Source: JALYNX01 sp040902845
Lineage (GTDB): Bacteria > Actinomycetota > Acidimicrobiia > Spongiisociales > ZC4RG35
Length of the DNA: 64,000 bases
Direction: 5' to 3'
Assembly (NCBI GenBank): GCA_040902845.1
Contig: JBBDWM010000034.1
Coordinates: 124,001-188,000 of the forward strand
A program made the position numbers and the translations under genes. This document shows positions 35,011-42,952 of the stretch, in pieces. The notes below the pieces were generated by a model that had not been told where the DNA came from, ran no database searches, and saw nothing but the letters and a program-made list of their open reading frames with translations. Position 1 is the stretch's first letter; every line of letters starts with the position of its first letter.

Positions 35011-35079
35011 CGGGGTCAAGGTAGCCCACGCGGGGGGCTCCAGATTGAGTTTCGGCATCTACGATGTGACCACTCTCTC

Positions 35080-35889
35080 ATGCCCGGATTTCTGTTCCCA
35101 CGTACCGCCGACGGGCGTTCGTCGCTGATACCGCCTCCACCCTGGCACTACTCGGGCGAGATGCTCACGGTCGAGTATCGCGCCGATCCAGATCGGGTAT
35201 CTGCGCTGCTTCCCGACGGCCTGACTCTCGCATCGGAGGACCCCGGGGCGGTCGCCGTGATCTGGGCGGACTGGCAGAGCTGTGGTGACGACTTCACTGA
35301 GATCCTCGACCCGGTGCGCTCCCAGTACAAGGAGTGCTTCGTGGTGGTGCGTTGTGCCTGGGAGGGATCTACCTGGAGCAGGTGCCCCTACATCTGGGTG
35401 GACAAGGACTTTGCACTCGTCCGTGGCTATCACCAGGGCTATCCCAAGAAGCTGGGCGAGATCTGGATGACCCGACCCGTCCTTGTCGGCAAGGCGGGGC
35501 CCCGGCTCGAGAGCGGGGGCCGTTTCGGGGCCACGTTGTCGGTGACCGGTCGTCGCATTGCCGAGGCCACTATCACCTTGCGTGAGCAGGGGGAGAGCCC
35601 GGGATTCGTCAACAGTCACCCGATGCTGCACAACAGATGGTGGCCCGCCATCGAGTCCGACGGGGTCGACTCGATGGACGAGTTGGTGACGATGCGCGGA
35701 GTGGATGGTGAGGTGAGCGAGGTGTGGTCGGGGGACGCCGAGATCAAGTTGTTCGACGCCCCCACCGAGGAGCTCGCCGGGCTCGAGCCGGTGGAGATGA
35801 TCGGTGGTTACTTCCACCGGGTTGGCGTGACATGGAAGGAAGGGACAACCCTGCGGCGTACTGTTCCCCTGGAGGTCGAAGAAGAATGA
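35080..35889 (+). CDS. acetoacetate decarboxylase-fold protein
   Basis: 269 residues. The ADC-family lysine pair is present in RGYHQGYPKKLGEIWMT (K123, K124), preceded by YKECFVVVRCAWEG. It is longer than, and diverged from, acetoacetate decarboxylase itself, so it may act on another beta-keto acid or as a Schiff-base aldolase/dehydratase as in other family members. It overlaps the aldehyde dehydrogenase by 4 bases, which suggests a two-step conversion of a keto acid to an aldehyde and then an acid. Confidence 0.8.
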   Translation: MPGFLFPRTADGRSSLIPPPPWHYSGEMLTVEYRADPDRVSALLPDGLTLASEDPGAVAVIWADWQSCGDDFTEILDPVRSQYKECFVVVRCAWEGSTWSRCPYIWVDKDFALVRGYHQGYPKKLGEIWMTRPVLVGKAGPRLESGGRFGATLSVTGRRIAEATITLREQGESPGFVNSHPMLHNRWWPAIESDGVDSMDELVTMRGVDGEVSEVWSGDAEIKLFDAPTEELAGLEPVEMIGGYFHRVGVTWKEGTTLRRTVPLEVEEE

Positions 35890-37340
35890 CAGCAATCCTG
35901 GAAGAACTCAGAGCCGGCGGCATGACCGGGCTCTTTATCGGCGGGGAGTGGGTCGAGGGCGCCGGAGAGCTGCCGGTGGTCGATCCCGCCTCCGAGGAGG
36001 TCCTGGTCGGGGTGGGCCTGGCCGAGGCTTCCCATGCCGACGATGCGGTGGCGGCCGCCTTCGACGCATCGAAGTCCTGGGCGCAGACCCCGCCACGGGA
36101 ACGGGGTGAAGTCCTGCGCCGCACCTTCGAGGCGATGCGAGCCAGGGAAGAGGACCTCGCTGAGCTGATCGTCCTCGAGAACGGCAAGGCATTCGCGGAT
36201 GCGCTCGGCGAGGTTCGCTACGCCGCCGAGTTCTTCCGGTGGTTCTCCGAAGAGGCATCCCGAGTCTCGGGGGAGCTGCGGACGGCCCCCGGCGGCGACA
36301 AGCGGATCATGACCTTCCGCCAGCCGGTCGGGGTTTCGGTAATGGTGACCCCGTGGAACTTCCCGGCGGCGATGGCGACCAGGAAACTGGGCCCGGCTTT
36401 GGCTGCCGGCTGCACAACAATCGTCAAGCCCGCATCCGACGCCCCGCTGACGACCCTTGCCATCGTCCATCTCATGGAGCAGGCGGGCCTCCCGCCAGGG
36501 GTGGTCAATGTGGTGGTTGCCCGGGGATCCTCGGGTGTCATCGAAAACGTCCTCCGCGACCCCAGAGTTCGCAAGCTCTCGTTCACCGGCTCAACCGAGG
36601 TCGGCCGGACGCTGATGAACGTCGCCTCCGATCAGGTGCTTCGGGTGTCGATGGAATTGGGCGGCAACGCGCCTTTCCTCGTTTTCGATGACGCCGATCT
36701 GAATGCAGCCCTCGAAGGTGCGATGGTGGCCAAGATGCGCAACGCCGGCGAGGCGTGCACCGCTGCCAACCGGTTCCTGGTCCACGCCGCGGTTGCAGAT
36801 GAGTTCACCTCGATGCTTGCGGGAGCCATGGGCTCGCTGAAGATGGGACCCGGGATCGACCGCTCCAATCAGGTTGGCCCGATGATCAACGAACGCTCGC
36901 GCGATGACATCGCCAAATTGGTCCAGGAAGCCGTCGACGACGGCGCCAGGGTGGTGGTGGGGGCCTCGGTCCCCGACCGCCGTGGCTACTTCTACGAGCC
37001 GACTGTGCTGTCCGGTGTTGCCGCAGATTCTGAGATCCTCCAGCAGGAGATCTTCGGACCGGTGGCGCCGGTGGTGACCTTCGAATCCGACGAGGAGGCA
37101 ATCGCCCTGGCTAACGACACCGTCTACGGGCTGGCCGCCTATCTGTACAGCGGTGATCTGGCCCGCGGCCTGCGGGCCGCGGAGGCCATCGAGTCGGGAA
37201 TGGTGGGCGTCAATCGAGGCTTAGTCTCGGACCCGGCCGCCCCGTTCGGGGGTGTCAAGCACTCCGGCATCGGGCGGGAAGGCTCCCACGAGGGGATGGA
37301 CGAATACCTGGAAACGAAATACGTGGCGGTGAGCTGGTAG
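35886..37340 (+). CDS. NAD(P)-dependent aldehyde dehydrogenase (succinate-semialdehyde dehydrogenase-like)
   Basis: 484 residues from ATG 35886, overlapping the ADC-like gene. Catalytic residues are visible: N158 in TPWNFPAAMATRK, E257 in SMELGGNAPFLV and C291 in NAGEACTAANRF. The arrangement and the C-terminal SHEGMDEYLETKYVAVSW resemble GabD-type semialdehyde dehydrogenases. Substrate assignment is by family only. It is convergent with the following hypothetical gene. Confidence 0.92.
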   Translation: MTAILEELRAGGMTGLFIGGEWVEGAGELPVVDPASEEVLVGVGLAEASHADDAVAAAFDASKSWAQTPPRERGEVLRRTFEAMRAREEDLAELIVLENGKAFADALGEVRYAAEFFRWFSEEASRVSGELRTAPGGDKRIMTFRQPVGVSVMVTPWNFPAAMATRKLGPALAAGCTTIVKPASDAPLTTLAIVHLMEQAGLPPGVVNVVVARGSSGVIENVLRDPRVRKLSFTGSTEVGRTLMNVASDQVLRVSMELGGNAPFLVFDDADLNAALEGAMVAKMRNAGEACTAANRFLVHAAVADEFTSMLAGAMGSLKMGPGIDRSNQVGPMINERSRDDIAKLVQEAVDDGARVVVGASVPDRRGYFYEPTVLSGVAADSEILQQEIFGPVAPVVTFESDEEAIALANDTVYGLAAYLYSGDLARGLRAAEAIESGMVGVNRGLVSDPAAPFGGVKHSGIGREGSHEGMDEYLETKYVAVSW

Positions 37341-37394
37341 GGCTAGGGGGGTCGGTGAGTCTGGCGTCGGCAGCGGTCAGCTGATGGCATTCGC

Positions 37395-37673
37395 TTACTC
37401 GTCTGGAGTGAAGAAGTCACCATCCCAGTTCATGGGTTCGCCCTCTGCGTATTGCCACATCGAGACGAGCGAGAGGCCGGGAGTCGTCGTGTGGAACTTC
37501 TCGATGACGAGACAGTCGTAAGCCGCCATCCCCGGCTTCACGACCAGGTTAAGACTCCCAACTGGACGGATCTCGCCCTGAGGAAACACTGGCTTAACGA
37601 CGAAGGTCTTACCCTCGATCCGCTGAGGTTCCATTCCTCCATCGTAGGTAGAGAAGGCTACGTGACCACGCAT
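37395..37673 (-). CDS. hypothetical protein
   Basis: 92 residues from ATG 37673, or 79 from ATG 37634, which has GGAGGA unusually close to it. Segments: QRIEGKTFVVKPVFPQGEIR, MAAYDCLVIEKFHTTTPG and SLVSMWQYAEGEPMNWDGDF. No motif or family is recognised and no membrane segment is present. Base composition is lower in GC than the flanking genes, as in the next two genes, suggesting a transferred patch. Confidence 0.5.
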   Translation of the reverse strand: MRGHVAFSTYDGGMEPQRIEGKTFVVKPVFPQGEIRPVGSLNLVVKPGMAAYDCLVIEKFHTTTPGLSLVSMWQYAEGEPMNWDGDFFTPDE

Positions 37674-37748
37674 GTCGTCAAACTGGTAGCGAGTTGGGTT
37701 GACGAGCCAGCACGAGCGACCGTAACTCGGAACGGCTGAGCGAGTGCG

Positions 37749-38072
37749 TTATCCGGCCCACGAAGCGCTGGTGAACCGGGCCGTCCTGAAGGCCTCGGGC
37801 ATCCCGACTCGTTCGCGCAGGATTGTGACGACCAGAAGCAAATCGGAAGCGCGGTTGTAGTCCTCGAAGGCTTCGGGGGAGATCACGTCTCGCATCGTCG
37901 CAACCACTGGATCATCGCCCAGGAAAGACCGGGCCTCATTGAGGACCGAGTCGATAGTCGGGATAGCGATTCCGCTTACATCGAGGTCGGGTTCTCGTAG
38001 AGTCATGCTCTCCAATTGCCTTTGGAGAACCCCCAACGTTTGCCAGACCCGTGCGTGGGTGTCATTGCTCAT
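37749..38072 (-). CDS. hypothetical helical protein
   Basis: 107 residues from ATG 38072 (MSNDTHARVWQTLGVLQRQL). Predicted all-alpha, with AIPTIDSVLNEARSFLGDDP, VISPEAFEDYNRASDLLLVV and TILRERVGMPEAF. No family is recognised. It lies between another small unknown and the 13E12-type HNH gene in a lower-GC patch. Confidence 0.55.
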   Translation of the reverse strand: MSNDTHARVWQTLGVLQRQLESMTLREPDLDVSGIAIPTIDSVLNEARSFLGDDPVVATMRDVISPEAFEDYNRASDLLLVVTILRERVGMPEAFRTARFTSASWAG

Positions 38073-38201
38073 CCGCGTCAGGATAACAGGTAAAGGGAAC
38101 AGGTGTTCGATCAATCCGCGGCCCCCGGCAGAACTCGGCCGACTTGAATTCCGCTTGAGCCAACTTACCGAATGATGGTGGTTCCCGCCTTCGAGCCCTG
38201 A

Positions 38202-39455
38202 TTACGGAGGCTCCGGTTCGACGGTGTAGGTGTGGCCGAGGGGGCTGGTCCACTGGTAGATGCCGGGTGCGAGTCGTTGCAGTTTCCATCCTGGTTTGTG
38301 TTTGAGTCGGTGGTCGTGGCGGCAGAGTGGTGCGAGGTTGTCGGGCTCGGTGGGTCCGCCTTGGGAGTAGGCGATGGTGTGGTCGATGTCACACTCCGAT
38401 GCCGGGTTCCGGCATCCAGGGAAGGCACAGGTTGGGTTCCTTGCTTCTACCTGGCGTTTTTGGTGGGTGGTGGGTCGTCTTCGGGTGGTTCCGGTCCAGA
38501 TCGGCTCCCCACCTTCGGTGACGGTGACCCGGTGTTCAGCTTTTGATTGGTTTTCGGCGACTTGACGGGCGATGTCGGCGATGACCGGTCCGTACCCTTT
38601 GAGATCTCCGGGATGGTCGTTGAGGCCGGCCAGAGTGGTGAGTTCGACGCTGATGTCGACCATTCCCCGGCCTTTTCCTTGCTTCAAATGGCGGCCGTTG
38701 AGAAGGTCCAAGTAGACGTCGGCTCGGACCTGGTCCATGCTCCGGGGGTCGTCTGCTCCCTTGGCGGCTTTGGCGAGATTGTTGATCCGTCGCATCGCAG
38801 CTTGAGCGTGTGCTGCGGGCAGATCAAGGCCGATCAGGTTGGTGGTGCCGTGATCATTGGGTTGGAGCACCACCCGACGTTCCAGGATCGCCTCCTCATA
38901 CCGGACCTGTGCCGCGTCCGGGTCGATGAGGATGACCAGTTTGCGGATTCGGGCTCCCAACTGGCCGGTCGTCTGCTGTGAAGCACGTTCCAGGGCGGCT
39001 TCGGCCACCCGTCTTGCGGTGTCCTCGTCGAGGTGACAGGTTTCATTGCCGATCACCCGGGCCTTTGCCAGGTCGATAACTCCGTGTCGGAGGGCTGCTC
39101 CGACTTGGGGGAGACGTCGGATCAGTTCCCAGGCCAGACCAAGGTGGTAGTCGGCGGAACGTCTGGTGAGGGTGAGCGCCGCTCGAATCTCTGATGCGGC
39201 TATCTCGTCGACATCTGAAGTCCACTCTCCGGGAAAGACCTTGGTCTCCGCCTCGTGGATTGCGGTGATGTCGGCGTAGAACTCGGCCTGGTCGTATCCG
39301 ATCTGACGGGATCGGGCCTGCAAGACGACCACCCGGTCATAACCCGAAATCTGGTTCCGGTCGATCGAAGCCAACACTCCAGCCAACATCGGACCGGGTG
39401 GCATTTCGGCCAAACCTTGGGGAATCCCTCCACCCTCGAACATACGTTCGACCAT
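38202..39455 (-). CDS. DUF222 / HNH endonuclease (13E12-repeat family)
   Basis: 417 residues from ATG 39455 (MVERMFEGGGIPQG). The N-terminal DUF222 region covers about 20-310 (AEFYADITAIHEAETK, ASEIRAALTLTRRSADYHL, AWELIRRLPQVGAALRHGVI). The C-terminal HNH domain has CAFPGCRNPASECDIDH, TIAYSQGGPTEPDNLAPLC and RHDHRLKHKPGW, with CxxC zinc cysteines and the His-Asn-His set. Such genes are multicopy repeats in actinobacteria (mycobacterial 13E12) and can host phage-like insertions. Role unknown; a homing or mobile nature is suspected. Confidence 0.88.
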   Translation of the reverse strand: MVERMFEGGGIPQGLAEMPPGPMLAGVLASIDRNQISGYDRVVVLQARSRQIGYDQAEFYADITAIHEAETKVFPGEWTSDVDEIAASEIRAALTLTRRSADYHLGLAWELIRRLPQVGAALRHGVIDLAKARVIGNETCHLDEDTARRVAEAALERASQQTTGQLGARIRKLVILIDPDAAQVRYEEAILERRVVLQPNDHGTTNLIGLDLPAAHAQAAMRRINNLAKAAKGADDPRSMDQVRADVYLDLLNGRHLKQGKGRGMVDISVELTTLAGLNDHPGDLKGYGPVIADIARQVAENQSKAEHRVTVTEGGEPIWTGTTRRRPTTHQKRQVEARNPTCAFPGCRNPASECDIDHTIAYSQGGPTEPDNLAPLCRHDHRLKHKPGWKLQRLAPGIYQWTSPLGHTYTVEPEPP

Positions 39456-39627
39456 GATTGGAACATACAACCCACCCCCGACAGATTCCATACCCCTGTT
39501 CCGACAATTTGGGATTATTTCCAATCGTCGCCGAGGTGGGCTGTCTGGAGGTCGAACGCGGGTCGTTTGGCCCTAGCCGGGTCCGAGTCTCATGTGGCAT
39601 GTTTGATGGAGCCATCAAGAAGGCTGC

Positions 39628-40134
39628 ATGTCATTGACCACTCAAGACGTCTGGGAGGCAATGGAGGACTCGATATTCGGGGTCTTGGCATTCGTCAATC
39701 CCAATGGCGAACCCAGATCCGCCGGCGTCTGTTATGTGATCGACGGGAGTTCAGTCCTCATCTCCTCAGGCATGGACTCGTGGAAGGTGCGCCACATCGA
39801 GGCCAACCCAAACGTGTCGATGACGATCACCGTGCCCAAGCACATCCCATTCCTGCCCTTCATCAAGATCCCTGCCGCCACTATCACCTTTCAAGGCGAG
39901 GCCGAGATTCTGCGCGTCACGGACGTCGATTCGCCCGTCGTGGCAAGGCTCCTACGCGGTCTCGATCTGGGTCGGCATGCGGTTGAGGACACTCGCCTCA
40001 TTCGGGTGACCCCTCGCGGTGATTTCGTCACCTACGGGATCGGAATGCCCTTAATGCAGATGCGCAAGGTCGACCAGGCGAGGGGACGGGCGCCATGTGG
40101 GACCGCTCGCGAGACCGCGAGCACCCAGGTTTGA
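39628..40134 (+). CDS. pyridoxamine 5'-phosphate oxidase-fold (flavin/F420-binding) protein
   Basis: 168 residues. Split-barrel FMN-binding pattern: VWEAMEDSIFGVLAFVNPNG, EPRSAGVCYVIDGSSVLISS, GMDSWKVRHIEANPNVSMTI, TVP, and a C-terminal RLIRVTPRGDFVTYGIGMPL. This resembles the PNPOx-like stress or F420-dependent reductase group of actinobacteria. It stands alone between the HNH gene and the convergent MerB-like gene. The last 20 residues are low in conservation character and may be a fused tail. Confidence 0.78.
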   Translation: MSLTTQDVWEAMEDSIFGVLAFVNPNGEPRSAGVCYVIDGSSVLISSGMDSWKVRHIEANPNVSMTITVPKHIPFLPFIKIPAATITFQGEAEILRVTDVDSPVVARLLRGLDLGRHAVEDTRLIRVTPRGDFVTYGIGMPLMQMRKVDQARGRAPCGTARETASTQV

Positions 40135-40170
40135 TCGATGAGGCGCTGAAGCCACACAGTCAGAGGAATT

Positions 40171-40848
40171 TCAATCCTCGGCCAGACCCCAGAACGGCCC
40201 CTTCAGACCCACCCTCCTGAAGTAGTCCTTTGCCTCCGTCGGCTCGCGTCGTTGATACCCGAAGTCGAGTCGCCCCTCGTACCACCGGCTGGCCAGACGC
40301 CACAACGTGGCGGTTTCCATCACGTAGCCCTTCTGATAATCGTGAGCTTGCAACCAGTCGGTGAGACACCCTTCGGAGCAGAACAGACGTTGGTTGGAAC
40401 AGGTGTGGACCACGTCATCCCACATCTGCGCCACCGGCACCAGGAAGTGGGCGACCCAATCGGTGGCCGGAGGCGACTCCCGGCTGACGATCCAGGCCGC
40501 GGGCCGATCGCATCCCGGGCACCGGGTTGCGACCAAGACATCAGGTTCCTCGGTTATGAGATGGGGGAGCGCGAACGAATCCCAGGAACAGCCGCCCCAC
40601 CACAAGGCGTTGGCGCCCATCACGGAGAACCCCATCGGTATCGCCGAGAACGGGTGCGCCATCACGATTTCACCGGTCTCATCCAGAACTAGGTGTCTTT
40701 GGGTTGCTAGCTCGGCGAGGCTGTTGGTGATCAACTCGACCGACATGCCGAGTTGGCCTGCGAGTTGTCCCGCTGTTGGTGCCCTGCCGGTTCTGCGAAA
40801 CGACTGGTAGATGGCCAGCCGAACATCTTCCGTGCCCATCGGTTTCAA
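40171..40848 (-). CDS. MerB-like (organomercurial/alkylmercury lyase family) protein
   Basis: 225 residues from TTG 40848, overlapping the hpaE stop (TTGA). It has a winged-helix-like N-terminus (GRAPTAGQLAGQLGMSVEL). The MerB catalytic Cys-x-x-Asp is seen as C87/D90 in WWGGCSWDSFALPHL, and a downstream cysteine in DVVHTCSNQRLFCSEGC (C150, with C157 and C161 nearby) sits where the third catalytic residue lies. An extra CPGCDRPAAW pair is present. No merA, merR or merT accompanies it; instead it is the second gene after hpaE. Confidence 0.8.
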   Translation of the reverse strand: MKPMGTEDVRLAIYQSFRRTGRAPTAGQLAGQLGMSVELITNSLAELATQRHLVLDETGEIVMAHPFSAIPMGFSVMGANALWWGGCSWDSFALPHLITEEPDVLVATRCPGCDRPAAWIVSRESPPATDWVAHFLVPVAQMWDDVVHTCSNQRLFCSEGCLTDWLQAHDYQKGYVMETATLWRLASRWYEGRLDFGYQRREPTEAKDYFRRVGLKGPFWGLAED

Positions 40849-42308
40849 CCGACTGTGCCCTGATTGACCTGAACTGTCTTCAGGTCGGAGTGGAAATCGA
40901 GGGCGTAGTCGCCCCCCTCCCGGCCTATCCCTGAGATCCGGGCCCCCCCAAAGGGCGCGGTCAGGTCACGAATCAGGAAGGTGTTCACCCAAATCGTCCC
41001 GGCCCTGATGGCACGCCCCACCCGCTCGGCCCGTTCCTCGGAGCCGGTGTAGACGATGCCGGACAGCCCGTATTGGGTGGAATTGGCCAGGGCGATCGCC
41101 TCGGCTTCGGTGGTAAAGGTCTGATAGGTGAGCACCGGCCCGAAGACCTCGCGTTGCACCACCTCGGACTCGTTCGACTTGGGCTCGATCAGCGTCGGTT
41201 CATACCACAACCCGTCTTGTTTCCATCGCTCACCGCCACGGACGATCCGGTCACCAGCATCCCTGGCTCGTCTCACGAAGCCATCGACCCGTGCCAGATG
41301 GTCGGGGTGGATCAGCGGGCTGATCGTGGTGAGCGGACTTCGGCTGTCGCCGAGCACATGGGCGTCGGTGAACCGGTGAAACAACTCCAGGAAGTCGCCC
41401 GAGACACTGTCCTCCACCAGGAGCCGGGTGCCGGCGAGGCAGACCTGTCCCGCGTCGTCGTATTGACCGGCCGCCTTTTCGGCCGCCGCCTCCAGATCGG
41501 AGTCGGCGAAGACCACAAACGGGCCCTTGCCGCCGAGCTCGGCGGTGAAGGGGACGATGTTGCCGGCGGCGGCGATCCCGATGTGCCGCGCGGTCTCCGG
41601 TGAGCCGGTGAAGGAGATTCGACGCACCCTGCGGTCGGACACCAACGCCGCTCCGACCTCGTCACCGATGCCCTGGACCACGTTCAAGACTCCGGGGGGC
41701 AGACCCGCCTGGTCTGCGAGATCAGCGAGAAGGGAAGCGGAGAGTGGGGCCCACTCGGCCGGCTTGAGGATCACGGGGTTGCCGGCAGTAAGGGCCGGGG
41801 CCAGCTTCCAGGTTGAGAGCAGCCAGGGGGCGTTCCAGGGGGTGATGATCACCGCCGGTCCTGCGGGCATTCGCTGCACCTGGTTGTCGGTGCCCTTCGA
41901 CGACCAGCGACGGCCCTCCCATTCGGAGGCCAGGTCGGCGTAGTTGCGGAGATTCTCGGCGCCCCTATGGATGACCCGGGCCTGCAGGCTCTCGAGGAGC
42001 ATGGCCATGTCGACACACTCGACCTGGGCGATGACGTCGATGTTCTGGTCGATTACGTCGGCGAGACGATGCAGGTACTCGCCACGCTCCTTGGGGGTGA
42101 GCGCCGCCCAGCCGGGGAATGCCGTCACCGCCGAGCTGACCGCGTCGTCTGCAGTCAGGGCATCACCCCTGGCGACGTCCGCGAGCTTCCAATCCCAGTC
42201 GAGTGGGGAGCGCACCTCGAAGGTATTGGGCGACGCAACCCGCTTGCCTCCGATGTAGTGATCGGGGGAAACGGCGTATTCGGAGATCTCGACTCGTGTG
42301 GTTGGCAT
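40845..42308 (-). CDS. hpaE: 5-carboxymethyl-2-hydroxymuconate semialdehyde dehydrogenase-like ALDH (HpaE)
   Basis: 487 residues from ATG 42308 (MPTTRVEISEYAVSPDHYIG); a longer frame upstream would run into the divergent marR gene. ALDH residues: TPWNAPWLLSTWKLAPAL, the general base in FTAELGGKGPFVVF, the nucleophile cysteine in DDAGQVCLAGTRL, and C-terminal GGARISGIGREGGDYALDFH. The HpaE/BetB-like pattern plus hpaD and the MarR gene next door support oxidation of the ring-cleavage semialdehyde of homoprotocatechuate. Substrate is inferred from context. Confidence 0.83.
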   Translation of the reverse strand: MPTTRVEISEYAVSPDHYIGGKRVASPNTFEVRSPLDWDWKLADVARGDALTADDAVSSAVTAFPGWAALTPKERGEYLHRLADVIDQNIDVIAQVECVDMAMLLESLQARVIHRGAENLRNYADLASEWEGRRWSSKGTDNQVQRMPAGPAVIITPWNAPWLLSTWKLAPALTAGNPVILKPAEWAPLSASLLADLADQAGLPPGVLNVVQGIGDEVGAALVSDRRVRRISFTGSPETARHIGIAAAGNIVPFTAELGGKGPFVVFADSDLEAAAEKAAGQYDDAGQVCLAGTRLLVEDSVSGDFLELFHRFTDAHVLGDSRSPLTTISPLIHPDHLARVDGFVRRARDAGDRIVRGGERWKQDGLWYEPTLIEPKSNESEVVQREVFGPVLTYQTFTTEAEAIALANSTQYGLSGIVYTGSEERAERVGRAIRAGTIWVNTFLIRDLTAPFGGARISGIGREGGDYALDFHSDLKTVQVNQGTVG

Positions 42309-42323
42309 GGCAGATGCGGATCG

Positions 42324-42335
42324 TTCGCAAGCTAA
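42324..42335. promoter_or_regulatory. MarR-type palindrome, degenerate site 3 (hpaE/marR promoter)
   Basis: TTCGCAAGCTAA, preceded by TCG, sits in the 55-base gap between the divergent hpaE and marR starts. Read in reverse orientation it matches the site 1/2 consensus at most positions, including the flanking TCGTT. The arms are partly mismatched, so it is the weakest of the three sites. Confidence 0.4.
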
Positions 42336-42363
42336 GGATAAACTCCCTGCCCCGTACCACCCC

Positions 42364-42912
42364 ATGCCAAGACCACTCATCGACCACGATCCCGAAGTCG
42401 TGCTCGAGGCGGAGCGAGATATTCGTGCCCGGCTCGGGGATCGGCAGCTCGACTTTGACGCACTCCTCGCCGTCTCCAACATCTATCGCGCTGCCAACGC
42501 GGTGCGCAATCGGATGGAAAGGGAGGTCCTGGGACCGGAAGGATTGTCCTGGGGAGGGTTCACGATCCTCTTCGTCCTTTGGGTGTGGGGAGAGCGCGAG
42601 ACCGGCCAACTGGCCGACGACTGTGGGCTGGCCAAGGGGACCCTGAGCGGCATGCTCGGCACCCTCGAGAAGACAGGCCTCGTGTCACGCGCCCGTCATC
42701 CTGAGGACGGGCGCCGGGTGATCGTCGACCTGGAGGAAGGTGGCCTGGAGCTGATCGAGCGGGTTTTTCCCCGGTTCAACGAGCACGAGACGAAGTTCAC
42801 ATCGAAACTCGGCCAGAAGGAGCGCGGTGAGCTGGCCCGCCTGCTTCGCATCGTCACAGCCACCGCCGACGATCTTCCACTCGTGGCCGACGACTGGGCG
42901 ACGGATCACTAA
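42364..42912 (+). CDS. MarR-family regulator (HpaR-like)
   Basis: 182 residues from ATG 42364. The winged helix shows LSWGGFTILFVLWVWGER, the recognition region TGQLADDCGLAKGTLSGML and the wing ARHPEDGRRVIVDLEEGG, with long dimerisation helices at both ends. It is divergent from hpaE and 40 bases upstream of hpaD on the same strand. In several bacteria MarR proteins (HpaR) repress homoprotocatechuate genes; palindromes at three nearby promoters support the same role here. Confidence 0.87.
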   Translation: MPRPLIDHDPEVVLEAERDIRARLGDRQLDFDALLAVSNIYRAANAVRNRMEREVLGPEGLSWGGFTILFVLWVWGERETGQLADDCGLAKGTLSGMLGTLEKTGLVSRARHPEDGRRVIVDLEEGGLELIERVFPRFNEHETKFTSKLGQKERGELARLLRIVTATADDLPLVADDWATDH

Positions 42913-42920
42913 AATCTCAT

Positions 42921-42932
42921 TTAGGTTCCTAA
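42921..42932. promoter_or_regulatory. MarR-type palindrome, site 2 (hpaD promoter)
   Basis: TTAGGTTCCTAA is a perfect TTAGG-TT-CCTAA inverted repeat between the marR stop and the hpaD Shine-Dalgarno (GAGGAGGGA). The run GGTTCCTAACGA is identical to that of site 1. A repressor bound here would control hpaD separately from marR. Confidence 0.65.
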
Positions 42933-42952
42933 CGACCTCGAGGAGGGACTGA

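Noticed and set aside
40171..40848. Mercury-resistance operon
   Set aside because: Only a MerB-like gene is present; no reductase, transporter or MerR, and the operon partner is hpaE.
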